From: Eubacteriales bacterium
GTDB lineage: Bacteria; Bacillota; Clostridia; Lachnospirales; Lachnospiraceae
Direction: 5' to 3'
NCBI GenBank assembly: GCA_030524175.1
Contig: JAUNHC010000049.1
Location: 1 to 36,253, forward strand
DNA length: 36,253 nucleotides
Shown here: positions 16,387-25,114 of the stretch, piece after piece
Position numbering within the stretch: the first letter of the stretch is position 1
How the letters are laid out: every line of letters begins with the position of its first letter
Notes under the pieces: model-generated
What the model saw: only the letters and a program-made list of their open reading frames with translations
Told to the model about the DNA's origin: nothing
Databases searched by the model: none
Translations under genes and position numbers: made by a program

Positions 16387-17992
16387 TTTTTTTATAAATA
16401 AACAAGGTGAACCGGTGTTTCTTGCAGGCCTGCAATGCCATAATTCTTCATCCGGAACAGAAATGATCGATACCACCATTGAGGCTGTCCGGCTTTTTGG
16501 GGGAAATCTTATAGAGGCACCTGTTTACTGGTGTGAGGTGGAAAAGGAGAAGGATTCATACGATTTCAGTATGGCAGCAGAACTTGTGGACAAGGCCACA
16601 GAGGCAGGACTATATCTTATTCCTCTGTGGTTTGGTTTCAGCAAAAATGGGCTGTTTACCTATGCTCCGGAATATGTAAAAAGAGACTGTGCAGTTTATA
16701 AACGGGCAAGAAATTCAGCAGGAATCCCGGTGGAATCCTTGTCCCCACATTGTGCAGAAACTTTAGCCAAAGATAAAAAGGCATTTGTAAAATTAATGGA
16801 ATTTTTAGCAGAATATGATAAAAGGGGGACAGTCATAGCTGTACAGGTGGAAAATGAAGTGGGGCTGGTTCATACTGACAGGGATTATTGTCAGGAAGCA
16901 GACAGGGAATTTTATGAACCTGTGCCTGAATATCTAAGGGGAGCATATGTTCCGGATTGCGGGACTTCCTCTTCTCATAGTTCTCAGGAAACATCCGGAA
17001 GCTTGTCATGGACAGAACTGTTCGGGCGTCATGGAGCAGAGGCTTTTACAGCCTGGAAGTTCGCTCAATATATTCAGGCGATCACACAAGCTGCCAAAGA
17101 AAAATTTGATATTCCTTATATTATGAATGTTTCCATTGAGGTCAATGAATATGAGGCACCGGGATACTGTTATGTTTCGGGAGGGCCTGTTGCCAGAGTG
17201 CTTGATATTTGGAAAAAAACAGCAGCAGATATCCACTTGTTTGGACCGGATATTTATCTGGCAGCAGAGCGGGATTACCGGAAGGCTTGTAAGCTTTATG
17301 GGCGGGAGGACAATCCCTTATTCATCCCTGAATCTTTAAACAGCGGTATGGGAGCTGCTCTAAATATGTTCCTGGCAGCAGGTGATTATTCAGCAGTGGG
17401 AATTTGTTGTTTTGGTGCAGAAAGTATAATTTCCAACGGAGTTCTTCTGCCTGAAGCAGAGTATACAGCTCGTTCTATGCGGGCTATTGCAGCTATGGAA
17501 CCTCTTTTGATCAAATACTATAAGACTGGCCGTGTTTATTCAGTGACACAGGCAGAGTTTGCACAGTGGCAGTATGTGAAGACAGACGAGTATCATATTG
17601 TTGCAAAATTTTTAAGCAATGATCCTAAGCCACAGAACTATTTTGGCTCCAGAATAAATACCAATGCATTGGAACAGGAATTTTGTATGACAGAGAGGGG
17701 ACGTTGTTTGATTGTAGATTGCGGCGGCGGAGAATTTTATATTTCTGGTCTGGGAGTATGTCTTTCATTTTTAAAACGTCCGGATGTGGAGGACAAAACT
17801 CCATATGCGCATTTAGGCTCAGCACTTTCAGGACAGTTGAATTTCCTGTCAATAGAAGAAGGCCATTTTGAAGGCAGCCAATGGGTATGTGAATACATGA
17901 GAAACGGAGACGAGGCTAATTATCAGCTTTATGTGCATCCGGGACAGGTGATACGGGTGCGTTTGAATCCGGAAATAAGGTGGGAAGAATAA
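16373..17992 (+). CDS. GH35-like beta-galactosidase family protein (DUF5597-type)
   Basis: A 539-residue (beta/alpha)8 glycoside hydrolase of clan A type, close to the GH35 / DUF5597 group annotated as beta-galactosidase. The N-terminal strand LAGLQCHNSSSG is followed by the likely acid/base E162 in QVENEVG and the likely nucleophile E320 in FIPESL. A C-terminal beta domain follows from about residue 400. No signal peptide is present. GGGAG lies 4 nt before the ATG at 16373 and 10 nt before an ATG at 16379, so either could be used; it overlaps the GH1 gene by 14 nt, indicating coupled translation. The true sugar specificity cannot be read from sequence. Confidence 0.8.
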   Translation: MYMSDFFINKQGEPVFLAGLQCHNSSSGTEMIDTTIEAVRLFGGNLIEAPVYWCEVEKEKDSYDFSMAAELVDKATEAGLYLIPLWFGFSKNGLFTYAPEYVKRDCAVYKRARNSAGIPVESLSPHCAETLAKDKKAFVKLMEFLAEYDKRGTVIAVQVENEVGLVHTDRDYCQEADREFYEPVPEYLRGAYVPDCGTSSSHSSQETSGSLSWTELFGRHGAEAFTAWKFAQYIQAITQAAKEKFDIPYIMNVSIEVNEYEAPGYCYVSGGPVARVLDIWKKTAADIHLFGPDIYLAAERDYRKACKLYGREDNPLFIPESLNSGMGAALNMFLAAGDYSAVGICCFGAESIISNGVLLPEAEYTARSMRAIAAMEPLLIKYYKTGRVYSVTQAEFAQWQYVKTDEYHIVAKFLSNDPKPQNYFGSRINTNALEQEFCMTERGRCLIVDCGGGEFYISGLGVCLSFLKRPDVEDKTPYAHLGSALSGQLNFLSIEEGHFEGSQWVCEYMRNGDEANYQLYVHPGQVIRVRLNPEIRWEE

Positions 17993-18008
17993 AAAGGCGG
18001 TAAGAGTT

Positions 18009-20300
18009 ATGGAGATATCCAAGATAAAAGAAACAGCAGAGGAGATTTTACAAACCTTGTCCATTTCTGACAAGGCAAAGCTCCTGTCCCAGATTGTATG
18101 GGAGACAACCGACATACATAAAATGCACGAAAAGTTGGAAAAATTTTTACTGGCAGACGGTCCGGCAGGAATACGGCGTCTGAAGGACTATTTTGACGAG
18201 GATATTTATAATACCAGAAAAAGCACTTGTTATCCTTCTCCAAGTACCTATGCAGGGTCGTGGAACAGGGAGCTTATATATAAACTGGGAGAACATATGG
18301 GAAAAGAGGCCCGGCAAGAGGAGGTAGATACTATGCTTGCGCCGGCAGTGAACTTAAAAAGAAGTCCTTTAGGCGGCAGAAATTTTGAGTATTACTCTGA
18401 GGACCCCTACTTGACAGGGGAACTGGCAGCAGAATTCATCCGCGGGATCCAGTCAGAAGGAATCGGAGCATGTTTAAAGCATTTTGCAGTGAATAACCAG
18501 GAAACAAGGCGAATGAATGTGGACGTTCAGATTGATGAGACAACTCTTCATGAATTATATCTTTCTGCATTTGAAAAGCCTGTAAAGGTGGGAAAACCTA
18601 AAATGGTAATGACTGCTTATAACCAAGTGAACGGGGAATACTGCGCCAGCAGTCCGGTGCTTCTTGATCTTCTGCGCAAGCAATGGGGATATAATGGAGT
18701 GGTGGTGACAGACTGCTATGCTGCACATAAGCTGGGACAGGGGGTTTGTCATGGTTTGACCCTGCAGATGCCAGGGGAAAGCGGGGAGAAGATTGCCAGG
18801 GATATCCAAGACCTTTTAAAAGCAGGTGAAATTACAGAGGAGCAGTTGGACAGGGCAGTTCTCCACAACATACAGTTTGCCCTGGAGGCAAAGGAACACA
18901 GAAATCAGGATTATAAATATAACAGGGAGGCTCATCATGAATTTGCCCGGGAGCTTGCCGGAGAAAGTATGGTCCTTTTGAAAAACCAGGATCAGACCCT
19001 CCCGCTGAATAAGGAAGAAGGGATTCTTGTAGTGGGAGAACTGGCTCTTTGTCCAAGGTTTCAGGGCGGGGGAAGTTCTCATGTAAATCCGTGGAAGCTT
19101 ACCATTCCCTTGGAAGAAATGAAAAAGCAGGGAAAAAATATTGGGTTTGTCAAGGGCTATACCTTGAATGGAGACGAGGAAGAAAACCTGAAGCTTTTAG
19201 GAGACACATTACGGGAGACAGGGCAATATGATAAAATTGTTGTCTTTGCCGGGGTTCCGGATTTAATTGAGTCAGAAGGCTATGACAGAGAATCAATCAA
19301 GCTTCCTAAGGAGCAGAACCGTTTGATCTCTGCCCTGGCTGATAAAGGAAAGCCGGTTATTGTAGCTCTGGCAAATGGTTCTGTGGTAGAAATGCCGTGG
19401 AAGGATGAGGTATCGTCCATTCTGGAATGTTATCTGGGAGGAGAAGCAGGAGCAGAGGCAGCAGCAGATATTCTTTTCGGTGAGATCAATCCTTCGGGAA
19501 AATTGGCAGAAACCTTTCCTGTATGTCTTTCTGATAATCCTAGCTATCTGTATTTTCCAGGAGACACAGAGAGGGTAGTGTATGGAGAAGGCCAATTCAT
19601 TGGATACAAGTATTACGATGCTCTTAAAAAAGAAACAGCATTTCCCTTTGGGCATGGTTTGTCTTACACAGAGTTTAAGTATGAAGACATCGGGAATCTG
19701 GTGGATATAGACCAGGAAACTGTAACTGTAAAAATCACCAATACAGGACATAGGGCAGGAAAAGAAATCATCCAGATTTATGTGAGAAGAAGAGCATCAG
19801 GGGAAAGCCCAACGCCTAAAAAGCTGGTAGGATTTGAGAAGATTTCCCTAAACCCGGGAGAAGAAAAAATAGTCACTGTATTCCTGGATAAAAGAACTTT
19901 TATGACATACAATGCAAAAAAACACCAATGGGAACGCAGAAACAGTATTTATGATCTGTTTGTAGGCAGTTCTGTTGAAGACGTGCGGCTGAATGAGGCT
20001 GTACGCATCAAAGATGGAGTATATGAGATAACAAAGGACAGCAGCATAGGTGATATGATTCAGATACCAGGTATGTATGAACAACTGGAAAAAGTATTTA
20101 ATCCTCATCCTATATCTTTGAATTTCCTCCAAATGACAAAGGAGGAAGATCCTTTAAAGGCTATTTCTATGGGTTCTCTCATGACCTTTGAAACCCTAAA
20201 ACGCGTGGACGGAACACTGGAAGATCAGAATATAGAGGAAATCATAAAATACATCAATAAGGTTCAGGAGGAGAATAATGGCAACAGATTGGGCGATTAA
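18009..20300 (+). CDS. GH3 family beta-glycosidase
   Basis: A 763-residue glycoside hydrolase family 3 enzyme with the usual order: TIM-barrel domain (DGPAGIR, LAPAVNLKRSPLGGRNFEYY, KHFAVNNQE), nucleophile D235 in GVVVTDCYA, alpha/beta sandwich domain from about residue 310, and a fibronectin III-like domain (ETVTVKITNTGHRAGKEIIQ) near residues 570-650. A C-terminal helical tail of about 100 residues follows. There is no signal peptide, so it acts in the cytoplasm. It is probably a beta-glucosidase or beta-xylosidase; the family alone does not decide. It starts 16 nt after the previous gene and overlaps the next by 23 nt. Confidence 0.92.
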   Translation: MEISKIKETAEEILQTLSISDKAKLLSQIVWETTDIHKMHEKLEKFLLADGPAGIRRLKDYFDEDIYNTRKSTCYPSPSTYAGSWNRELIYKLGEHMGKEARQEEVDTMLAPAVNLKRSPLGGRNFEYYSEDPYLTGELAAEFIRGIQSEGIGACLKHFAVNNQETRRMNVDVQIDETTLHELYLSAFEKPVKVGKPKMVMTAYNQVNGEYCASSPVLLDLLRKQWGYNGVVVTDCYAAHKLGQGVCHGLTLQMPGESGEKIARDIQDLLKAGEITEEQLDRAVLHNIQFALEAKEHRNQDYKYNREAHHEFARELAGESMVLLKNQDQTLPLNKEEGILVVGELALCPRFQGGGSSHVNPWKLTIPLEEMKKQGKNIGFVKGYTLNGDEEENLKLLGDTLRETGQYDKIVVFAGVPDLIESEGYDRESIKLPKEQNRLISALADKGKPVIVALANGSVVEMPWKDEVSSILECYLGGEAGAEAAADILFGEINPSGKLAETFPVCLSDNPSYLYFPGDTERVVYGEGQFIGYKYYDALKKETAFPFGHGLSYTEFKYEDIGNLVDIDQETVTVKITNTGHRAGKEIIQIYVRRRASGESPTPKKLVGFEKISLNPGEEKIVTVFLDKRTFMTYNAKKHQWERRNSIYDLFVGSSVEDVRLNEAVRIKDGVYEITKDSSIGDMIQIPGMYEQLEKVFNPHPISLNFLQMTKEEDPLKAISMGSLMTFETLKRVDGTLEDQNIEEIIKYINKVQEENNGNRLGD

Positions 20301-21816
20301 TACAGCGGCTATGGTGAAAAAACCATATTTTATAGAAAAGGCACAAGCTTTGCTGCCCCGGCTTTACCGGGTGGAGGAATTCCCCGTATCTTGTGAGGAA
20401 AAAAGAAAATCCAAGGATGGGTATGGAAAAGGTGATGTCCTTATTCTTGATTTTGGCCATAATCATGCAGCTTATTTCAGATTTTTCTGCCGCAGTGTAG
20501 GAAGCCCTATGGATGCTCCTGCTTTTCTTCATATCAAGTTCTGTGAAACAGAAAAAGAATTGTGGGAGGATACAGCCAATTATAATGGATGGATCAGTAA
20601 GGGCTGGCTGCAGGAAGAGTGGCTGCACATTGACGAGCTGCCCCGTCTCATAGAAATGGAGAGGAGATATGCATTTCGTTTTGTGAAAATTACTGTTCTT
20701 GATACCTCCCCAAAATTCCGCGTGGTTCTGGAGCAGGCTGCACGCATCAAGGTCTCATCTGTAAAAGAAGAGGATGTAGAGCTTATTACCTCAGAGGATG
20801 CTCTTTTGCAGAAGATAGATGAGGCATCTGTGAGAACATTGGCAAATTGTATGCAGACAGTCTTTGAAGATGGTCCCAAGCGGGACAGAAGGCTGTGGCT
20901 TGGGGACTTGCGCCTCCAGGCACTTACAAATTATGAAACCTTTAAAAACCAGAATCTGGTGAAACGCAGTCTGTATCTTTTTGCAGGGCTGCCAAACCAG
21001 AAAGGGATGATTCCGGCTTGTATATTTGAACGTCCGGAACCTTTGATGGACGATACCTTTTTACTGGATTACGCGCTGTTTTTTGCTCCTGTGCTGGAAG
21101 AATATTATGAATACACCAAAGATAAAGAAACACTGGAGGAATTGGCGCAATGTGCATTTCTTCAGATGGATATTGCCATGGAATTTGTGGAAAATGGAAT
21201 TGTCTGTGAAGAAGGAAAAGATGTTGGAGCTGGTGTTTATCATTGCTTTATAGACTGGAATGAGGTTTTAGACAAGCAATGTGCTATGCAGGCGGTGATC
21301 CTCTATGCACTTAGGTACTGCAGGAAGCTATGCAGGTTACTTGGTATGCCGGAAAAAGAAGAATACTATAAAAATCTTTATGAAGAAATGAAACAGGCTG
21401 CATATGAAAAGTTCTGGGATACACAAAGGCAGGTATTTGTCAGCGGTAAAGAGGAGCAGATATCCATAGCCAGCCAGGTTTGGATGATTCTTGCCCAGGC
21501 AGTCCCAAAAGAAGAGGCAGCCGCTCTTCTTGAGAGAACCAAAGACAGTCCAGTTGTTATGGTTACCCCTTATATGCATCATTTTTATGTTACAGCACTT
21601 CTGGAATCAGATGAAAAGGCAAAAGCTGCGGTACATGTGAAGGCATACTGGGGAGGTATGATTCAAGCAGGGGCGGACACCTTTTGGGAACTGTATAATC
21701 CAGCCAATGAAAAGGAAAGCCCTTATGGCTCACATTGCGTGAACAGCTATTGTCACGCCTGGAGCTGTACCCCAGCTTATTTGCTGAGAAAATATGGGCT
21801 TGATAAGCACCTGTAA
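20278..21816 (+). CDS. GH78-like alpha-L-rhamnosidase family protein
   Basis: A 512-residue protein resembling the catalytic (alpha/alpha)6 part of bacterial alpha-L-rhamnosidases. Visible matches are FEDGPKRDRRLWLGDLRLQA (compare the family DxPxRDERxGWxGD), CFIDWNE, a GADTFWE motif and HAWSCTPAYLL near the end. The protein is shorter than classic GH78 enzymes (over 900 residues) because the N-terminal carbohydrate-binding domains are reduced. The glutamate of the RDER motif is replaced by arginine, so activity or specificity may differ from true rhamnosidases. AGGAGG lies 6 nt before the ATG, inside the end of the GH3 gene. It is the last gene of the glycoside operon and hints at rhamnose-bearing glycosides. 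Confidence 0.75.
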   Translation: MATDWAINTAAMVKKPYFIEKAQALLPRLYRVEEFPVSCEEKRKSKDGYGKGDVLILDFGHNHAAYFRFFCRSVGSPMDAPAFLHIKFCETEKELWEDTANYNGWISKGWLQEEWLHIDELPRLIEMERRYAFRFVKITVLDTSPKFRVVLEQAARIKVSSVKEEDVELITSEDALLQKIDEASVRTLANCMQTVFEDGPKRDRRLWLGDLRLQALTNYETFKNQNLVKRSLYLFAGLPNQKGMIPACIFERPEPLMDDTFLLDYALFFAPVLEEYYEYTKDKETLEELAQCAFLQMDIAMEFVENGIVCEEGKDVGAGVYHCFIDWNEVLDKQCAMQAVILYALRYCRKLCRLLGMPEKEEYYKNLYEEMKQAAYEKFWDTQRQVFVSGKEEQISIASQVWMILAQAVPKEEAAALLERTKDSPVVMVTPYMHHFYVTALLESDEKAKAAVHVKAYWGGMIQAGADTFWELYNPANEKESPYGSHCVNSYCHAWSCTPAYLLRKYGLDKHL

Positions 21817-21966
21817 ATACTTCTTCTCAAACTCACCCACAGGCATAGACCCGATATCCAAATATCCTTGGATCAAGTCGCACCCCATGGAAAAAAGCGT
21901 GTCATCCTGTTCCTGTTCTTCAATGGATGGTTCCATCTTATAAGGGCTTCCGCGCGGGTAATGCAC
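21817..21966 (-). pseudogene. C-terminal remnant of an EAL-domain c-di-GMP phosphodiesterase
   Basis: On the - strand the translation includes SIEEQEQDDTLFSMGCDLIQ, then GYLDIGSMPVGEFEKKYL, the characteristic last segment of EAL domains (xEEQxxxLxxxGCDxxQGYxxxxPMPxxEFE). The rest of the gene is missing and the frame runs on into the antisense of the GH78-like gene. It is a truncated leftover, and marks a past rearrangement between the glycoside locus and the FN3 genes. Confidence 0.75.
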
Positions 21967-22029
21967 TGGTGGTTTGAGGATACCTGAGGTTGAAGATAGA
22001 TCTCAAATTTTTCATAATTAATGATGAAA

Positions 22030-22066
22030 GGCGATTGTGAGAACCGTAAGGGCTCTCACAATCGCC
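22030..22066 (-). terminator. Hairpin after the FN3 gene cluster
   Basis: A 13-bp perfect stem (22030-22042 with 22054-22066, GGCGATTGTGAGA and its complement) with an 11-nt loop. On the - strand it is followed by TTTCATCATTAATT, a weak T tract. It lies about 75 bp past the stop of the FN3 gene ending at 22140. The rest of 21967-22139 shows no gene I can support. Confidence 0.65.
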
Positions 22067-22139
22067 GTAGTTAAAATGTTCCAAATAATGATATAGCTTT
22101 TATAGACGGAACTACAGGATTGGCATTATGCCATATGAA

Positions 22140-23525
22140 TCATGATACACCAGTGATCATATAACAATCCTCTTTCAGATAATTATCTTTCAATTTCCTA
22201 ACGTCACTCACCCTAAGCTCTTTTACAATTTTTGCAGACAGAGGTTTTGTACTTAGTGTGGAGCCGTGGATGCTTACCCCGGATTTGCAGGTAGAGTGCA
22301 GGCATGTGGTCTCCTCTGACCCTACCTTGGAGCCTGCGGATACATAATATGTTTTTCCTTGTGAGGAACGGAAGCAGAATTGCAGTTCACCATCGTCTCT
22401 CAGGCCTATAGAATCCACTTCTACCTGTGGACCTTCGTTGAAGAGGCCATATTCATAGCGGTCGAGCGCCAGCCAGCAAAGGGCGGCTGTCTGTTCAGGA
22501 GTAAGCTCTTGTTCAGAAGCCTTACAGGTTACTGTACGTACTTGGGAGGTGAGTTTTTTGCCGTCCTTTGTATTGGCAATAATCTGATACTGATATGTTT
22601 GGCCCACAGTAAAGTCAACATCCACGATTCTATAATACTGTCCTTTTTCCATGAATGTGTCCTGGTCCATTGTATTGAACAGATTCATGGGATCTGAACC
22701 TTTACCCTTCCATATTTCATAAGAAGTTGCAGATGGAACATTCTCCCAGCGGACTACAATATAATATTTCAGATCAAAAACCGGCTTGAGGTTAAGGGAT
22801 ACAGTAGGCGTGGGAACCGGAACAGAAATTCCTGCCTTCTGGTAACCGCCCAGAGTGTTTTTGCCGTTATATTTACAGTAAGCCCGGACCATATATGATA
22901 CTCCCGGCACTGCCTTGGCGGTTTTGTCTGTGTAACTTAGTGTTTTCACAGAAGAAATGGTTTTGATCCTTGACCAGGATGTACCTGATTTACGGTATAC
23001 CATATAGCCTTGGGCGCCCTTGGCCTTCTGCCATGTGATTGTGATCGCGCCGGACTTGCCGCTGGCTTTCAGAAGTTTCACTGCCTCCGGAGGGGTGACG
23101 GCTGCAATGCCCTTTGTGTTGTAGGAGCCTGCATTTTTCTTACCGTTTACTGTCTGATACGCACGTACCGTATACATATACTGTTTGCCTGGCGTAAGCT
23201 TCGTATCCGTATATGTGACCGCTGTACCCTTGGTGATAGTCTTCACTGTTTTCCATTTTTTGTCGGACGGAAGCTTGCGGTAAATATAGTAACCGCTGGC
23301 TTTGGAAACTTTTTTCCAAGTGACCTGTACAGATGTGGGACTTTTAGCCACAGCTGACACCAGAGCCGGCTTTGCCAGGGCTGCAGCTTCCACGTTCTGT
23401 ATTGTCCCCGGAAGTGTGATAACGCGTGAATCTCCCGGCAGTGAGATACGCTGCGGACTAAGTCCCAGAAGTAAAAGTGTACTCAGCACAAACGCTGTTA
23501 TCCATCTGATTTTTCTTTTATTCAT
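22140..23525 (-). CDS. Secreted fibronectin type III domain protein (paralogue A)
   Basis: A 461-residue exported protein. Residues 1-28 are a signal peptide (MNKRKIRWITAFVLSTLLLL). Two fibronectin type III domains follow (about residues 50-145 and 146-240, marked by SVQVTWKKVSKASGYYIYRK and GAITITWQKAKGAQGYMVYR). A third FN3-like segment (about 245-335) and a C-terminal domain of about 120 residues of unknown fold follow. No LPXTG or other anchor is visible, so it is probably released. GGAGG lies 6 nt before the ATG. The first two FN3 domains are nearly identical to those of the upstream paralogue, while the C-terminal part has diverged strongly. Function unknown; binding to polysaccharide or host surface is possible. 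Confidence 0.85.
   Translation of the reverse strand: MNKRKIRWITAFVLSTLLLLGLSPQRISLPGDSRVITLPGTIQNVEAAALAKPALVSAVAKSPTSVQVTWKKVSKASGYYIYRKLPSDKKWKTVKTITKGTAVTYTDTKLTPGKQYMYTVRAYQTVNGKKNAGSYNTKGIAAVTPPEAVKLLKASGKSGAITITWQKAKGAQGYMVYRKSGTSWSRIKTISSVKTLSYTDKTAKAVPGVSYMVRAYCKYNGKNTLGGYQKAGISVPVPTPTVSLNLKPVFDLKYYIVVRWENVPSATSYEIWKGKGSDPMNLFNTMDQDTFMEKGQYYRIVDVDFTVGQTYQYQIIANTKDGKKLTSQVRTVTCKASEQELTPEQTAALCWLALDRYEYGLFNEGPQVEVDSIGLRDDGELQFCFRSSQGKTYYVSAGSKVGSEETTCLHSTCKSGVSIHGSTLSTKPLSAKIVKELRVSDVRKLKDNYLKEDCYMITGVS
22949..23423. repeat. 475-bp identical block, copy in FN3 gene A
   Basis: Base-for-base identical, as far as I can see by eye, to 24373-24847 (direct orientation, offset 1424). Mismatches begin immediately on both sides: A/G at 22948 and divergence from 23424. 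A less exact flank (a few substitutions) reaches back to 22815. Confidence 0.9.
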
Positions 23526-23560
23526 GCTTATCCTCCTTCAATTTGTATATACTTTTGCCA

Positions 23561-24985
23561 TTATACTCCGCCGTTTACATCATAGCGATCCTCCTTGAGG
23601 AAGCTATTCTTTAATCGTGTTACTTGTTCCATATCAAGGCTTTTTACCATTGTTTCCGTAGGCGCAGTTCGTCCCATTGTTTCAAAATAGACGCTTACGC
23701 CGCGCTCCAGATTTCTGATGGACGGGTGCCAGCAGGTTGGCGGTCCTTCCGGATCCGGATTGAGGATTCCGGCTTTCACATACCATATCTCACCGTTTTT
23801 CTGATAGCAGAAATGCAGCTCTCCATCTTGTCCAACGTCAATAGCGTTTACTTCCACAGCTACACCGGTACTGTCAATCCCGAACGTAACCTTGTCGATC
23901 ACAATCCAGGCTAATGCAGCCATGCGTTCAGGTGTGAGCTCCTGAACAGAACTTCCGGGAACTACCGAAAGGATCTTTGAAGAAAGCTTACCGTTTTTAG
24001 TTAGAGCAGTCACCTGGTAATACACTGCCTGACCGTCTGTAAACTGATTATCGTTTATACGGTAGTAATCATTGCTTGCCCACATCTCATTACTTTTCTT
24101 CGTCATATAAAGCTTAAGTGCAGAGGGGCTGCTGCCCTTCCAAATCTGGTACTCTGTGGCAGCCTCCAGCTTTTCCCACCGCAGCACAATACTATATTTC
24201 ATATCCATCAATGGTTTTGTTTTCAACTCTTTAGAAGAAACCGGAACAGAAATTCCTGCCTTCTGATAGCCGCCCAAAGTGTTTTTGCCGTTATATTTAC
24301 AGTAAGCCCGCACCATATATGAAACTCCCGGCACTGCCTTGGCGGTTTTGTCTGTGTAACTTAGTGTTTTCGCAGAAGAAATGGTTTTGATCCTTGACCA
24401 GGATGTACCTGATTTACGGTATACCATATAGCCTTGGGCGCCCTTGGCCTTCTGCCATGTGATTGTGATCGCGCCGGACTTGCCGCTGGCTTTCAGAAGT
24501 TTCACTGCCTCCGGAGGGGTGACGGCTGCAATGCCCTTTGTGTTGTAGGAGCCTGCATTTTTCTTACCGTTTACTGTCTGATACGCACGTACCGTATACA
24601 TATACTGTTTGCCTGGCGTAAGCTTCGTATCCGTATATGTGACCGCTGTACCCTTGGTGATAGTCTTCACTGTTTTCCATTTTTTGTCGGACGGAAGCTT
24701 GCGGTAAATATAGTAACCGCTGGCTTTGGAAACTTTTTTCCAAGTGACCTGTACAGATGTGGGACTTTTAGCCACAGCTGACACCAGAGCCGGCTTTGCC
24801 AGGGCTGCAGCTTCCACGTTCTGTATTGTCCCCGGAAGTGTGATAACACCGGAACCTCCCGGCAGTGAAAATATTCCGGGATTCTCTTGCCCCACTGTAT
24901 TTGCGGGGCTGAAGCCCAGCAGCAGTGATGCCGCCAGTACAAATGCAAAAATTTGCCGCAGCCGGCATTGACCTTTTCTTTTCAT
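23561..24985 (-). CDS. Secreted fibronectin type III domain protein (paralogue B)
   Basis: A 474-residue paralogue of the gene ending at 22140, with the same layout: signal peptide (MKRKGQCRLRQIFAFVLAAS, then LLLGFSPANT), two FN3 domains, a third FN3-like segment and the shared C-terminal domain (ELTPERMAALAWIVIDK, compare ELTPEQTAALCWLALDR). The start at 24985 has GGAGG 7 nt upstream; a TTG at 25024 would add 13 residues and lacks a site. It lies 35 bp ahead of paralogue A and is probably co-transcribed with it. A TATACT box on the - strand near 25070 may be its own -10 element. Cell-surface or secreted binding role, not established. Confidence 0.85.
   Translation of the reverse strand: MKRKGQCRLRQIFAFVLAASLLLGFSPANTVGQENPGIFSLPGGSGVITLPGTIQNVEAAALAKPALVSAVAKSPTSVQVTWKKVSKASGYYIYRKLPSDKKWKTVKTITKGTAVTYTDTKLTPGKQYMYTVRAYQTVNGKKNAGSYNTKGIAAVTPPEAVKLLKASGKSGAITITWQKAKGAQGYMVYRKSGTSWSRIKTISSAKTLSYTDKTAKAVPGVSYMVRAYCKYNGKNTLGGYQKAGISVPVSSKELKTKPLMDMKYSIVLRWEKLEAATEYQIWKGSSPSALKLYMTKKSNEMWASNDYYRINDNQFTDGQAVYYQVTALTKNGKLSSKILSVVPGSSVQELTPERMAALAWIVIDKVTFGIDSTGVAVEVNAIDVGQDGELHFCYQKNGEIWYVKAGILNPDPEGPPTCWHPSIRNLERGVSVYFETMGRTAPTETMVKSLDMEQVTRLKNSFLKEDRYDVNGGV
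24373..24847. repeat. 475-bp identical block, copy in FN3 gene B
   Basis: Partner of 22949-23423. It covers most of the first two FN3 domains. The sequence outside the block, including signal peptides, third FN3 and C-terminal domains, is clearly different. Confidence 0.9.
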
Positions 24986-25114
24986 CTTCTGACCTCCTTC
25001 ACTAAATACATCAAAATTTCTCAAGTCGGAATCGTCAGATATAACGTTCTTCCTTTTGATATTTTCAGTATATCATGCGGAAGTGCCCTTTTGTTCCCAT
25101 AAAGTTTAGGGGAT

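Noticed and set aside
22081-22139. Short + strand frame of about 28 codons before the FN3 gene end
   Set aside because: No start codon, a stop just upstream, and no recognisable similarity.
23010-23357. 115-codon + strand frame that appears identically at 24434-24781
   Set aside because: It is the antisense of the duplicated FN3 domains, and its identity merely reflects the repeated DNA block.
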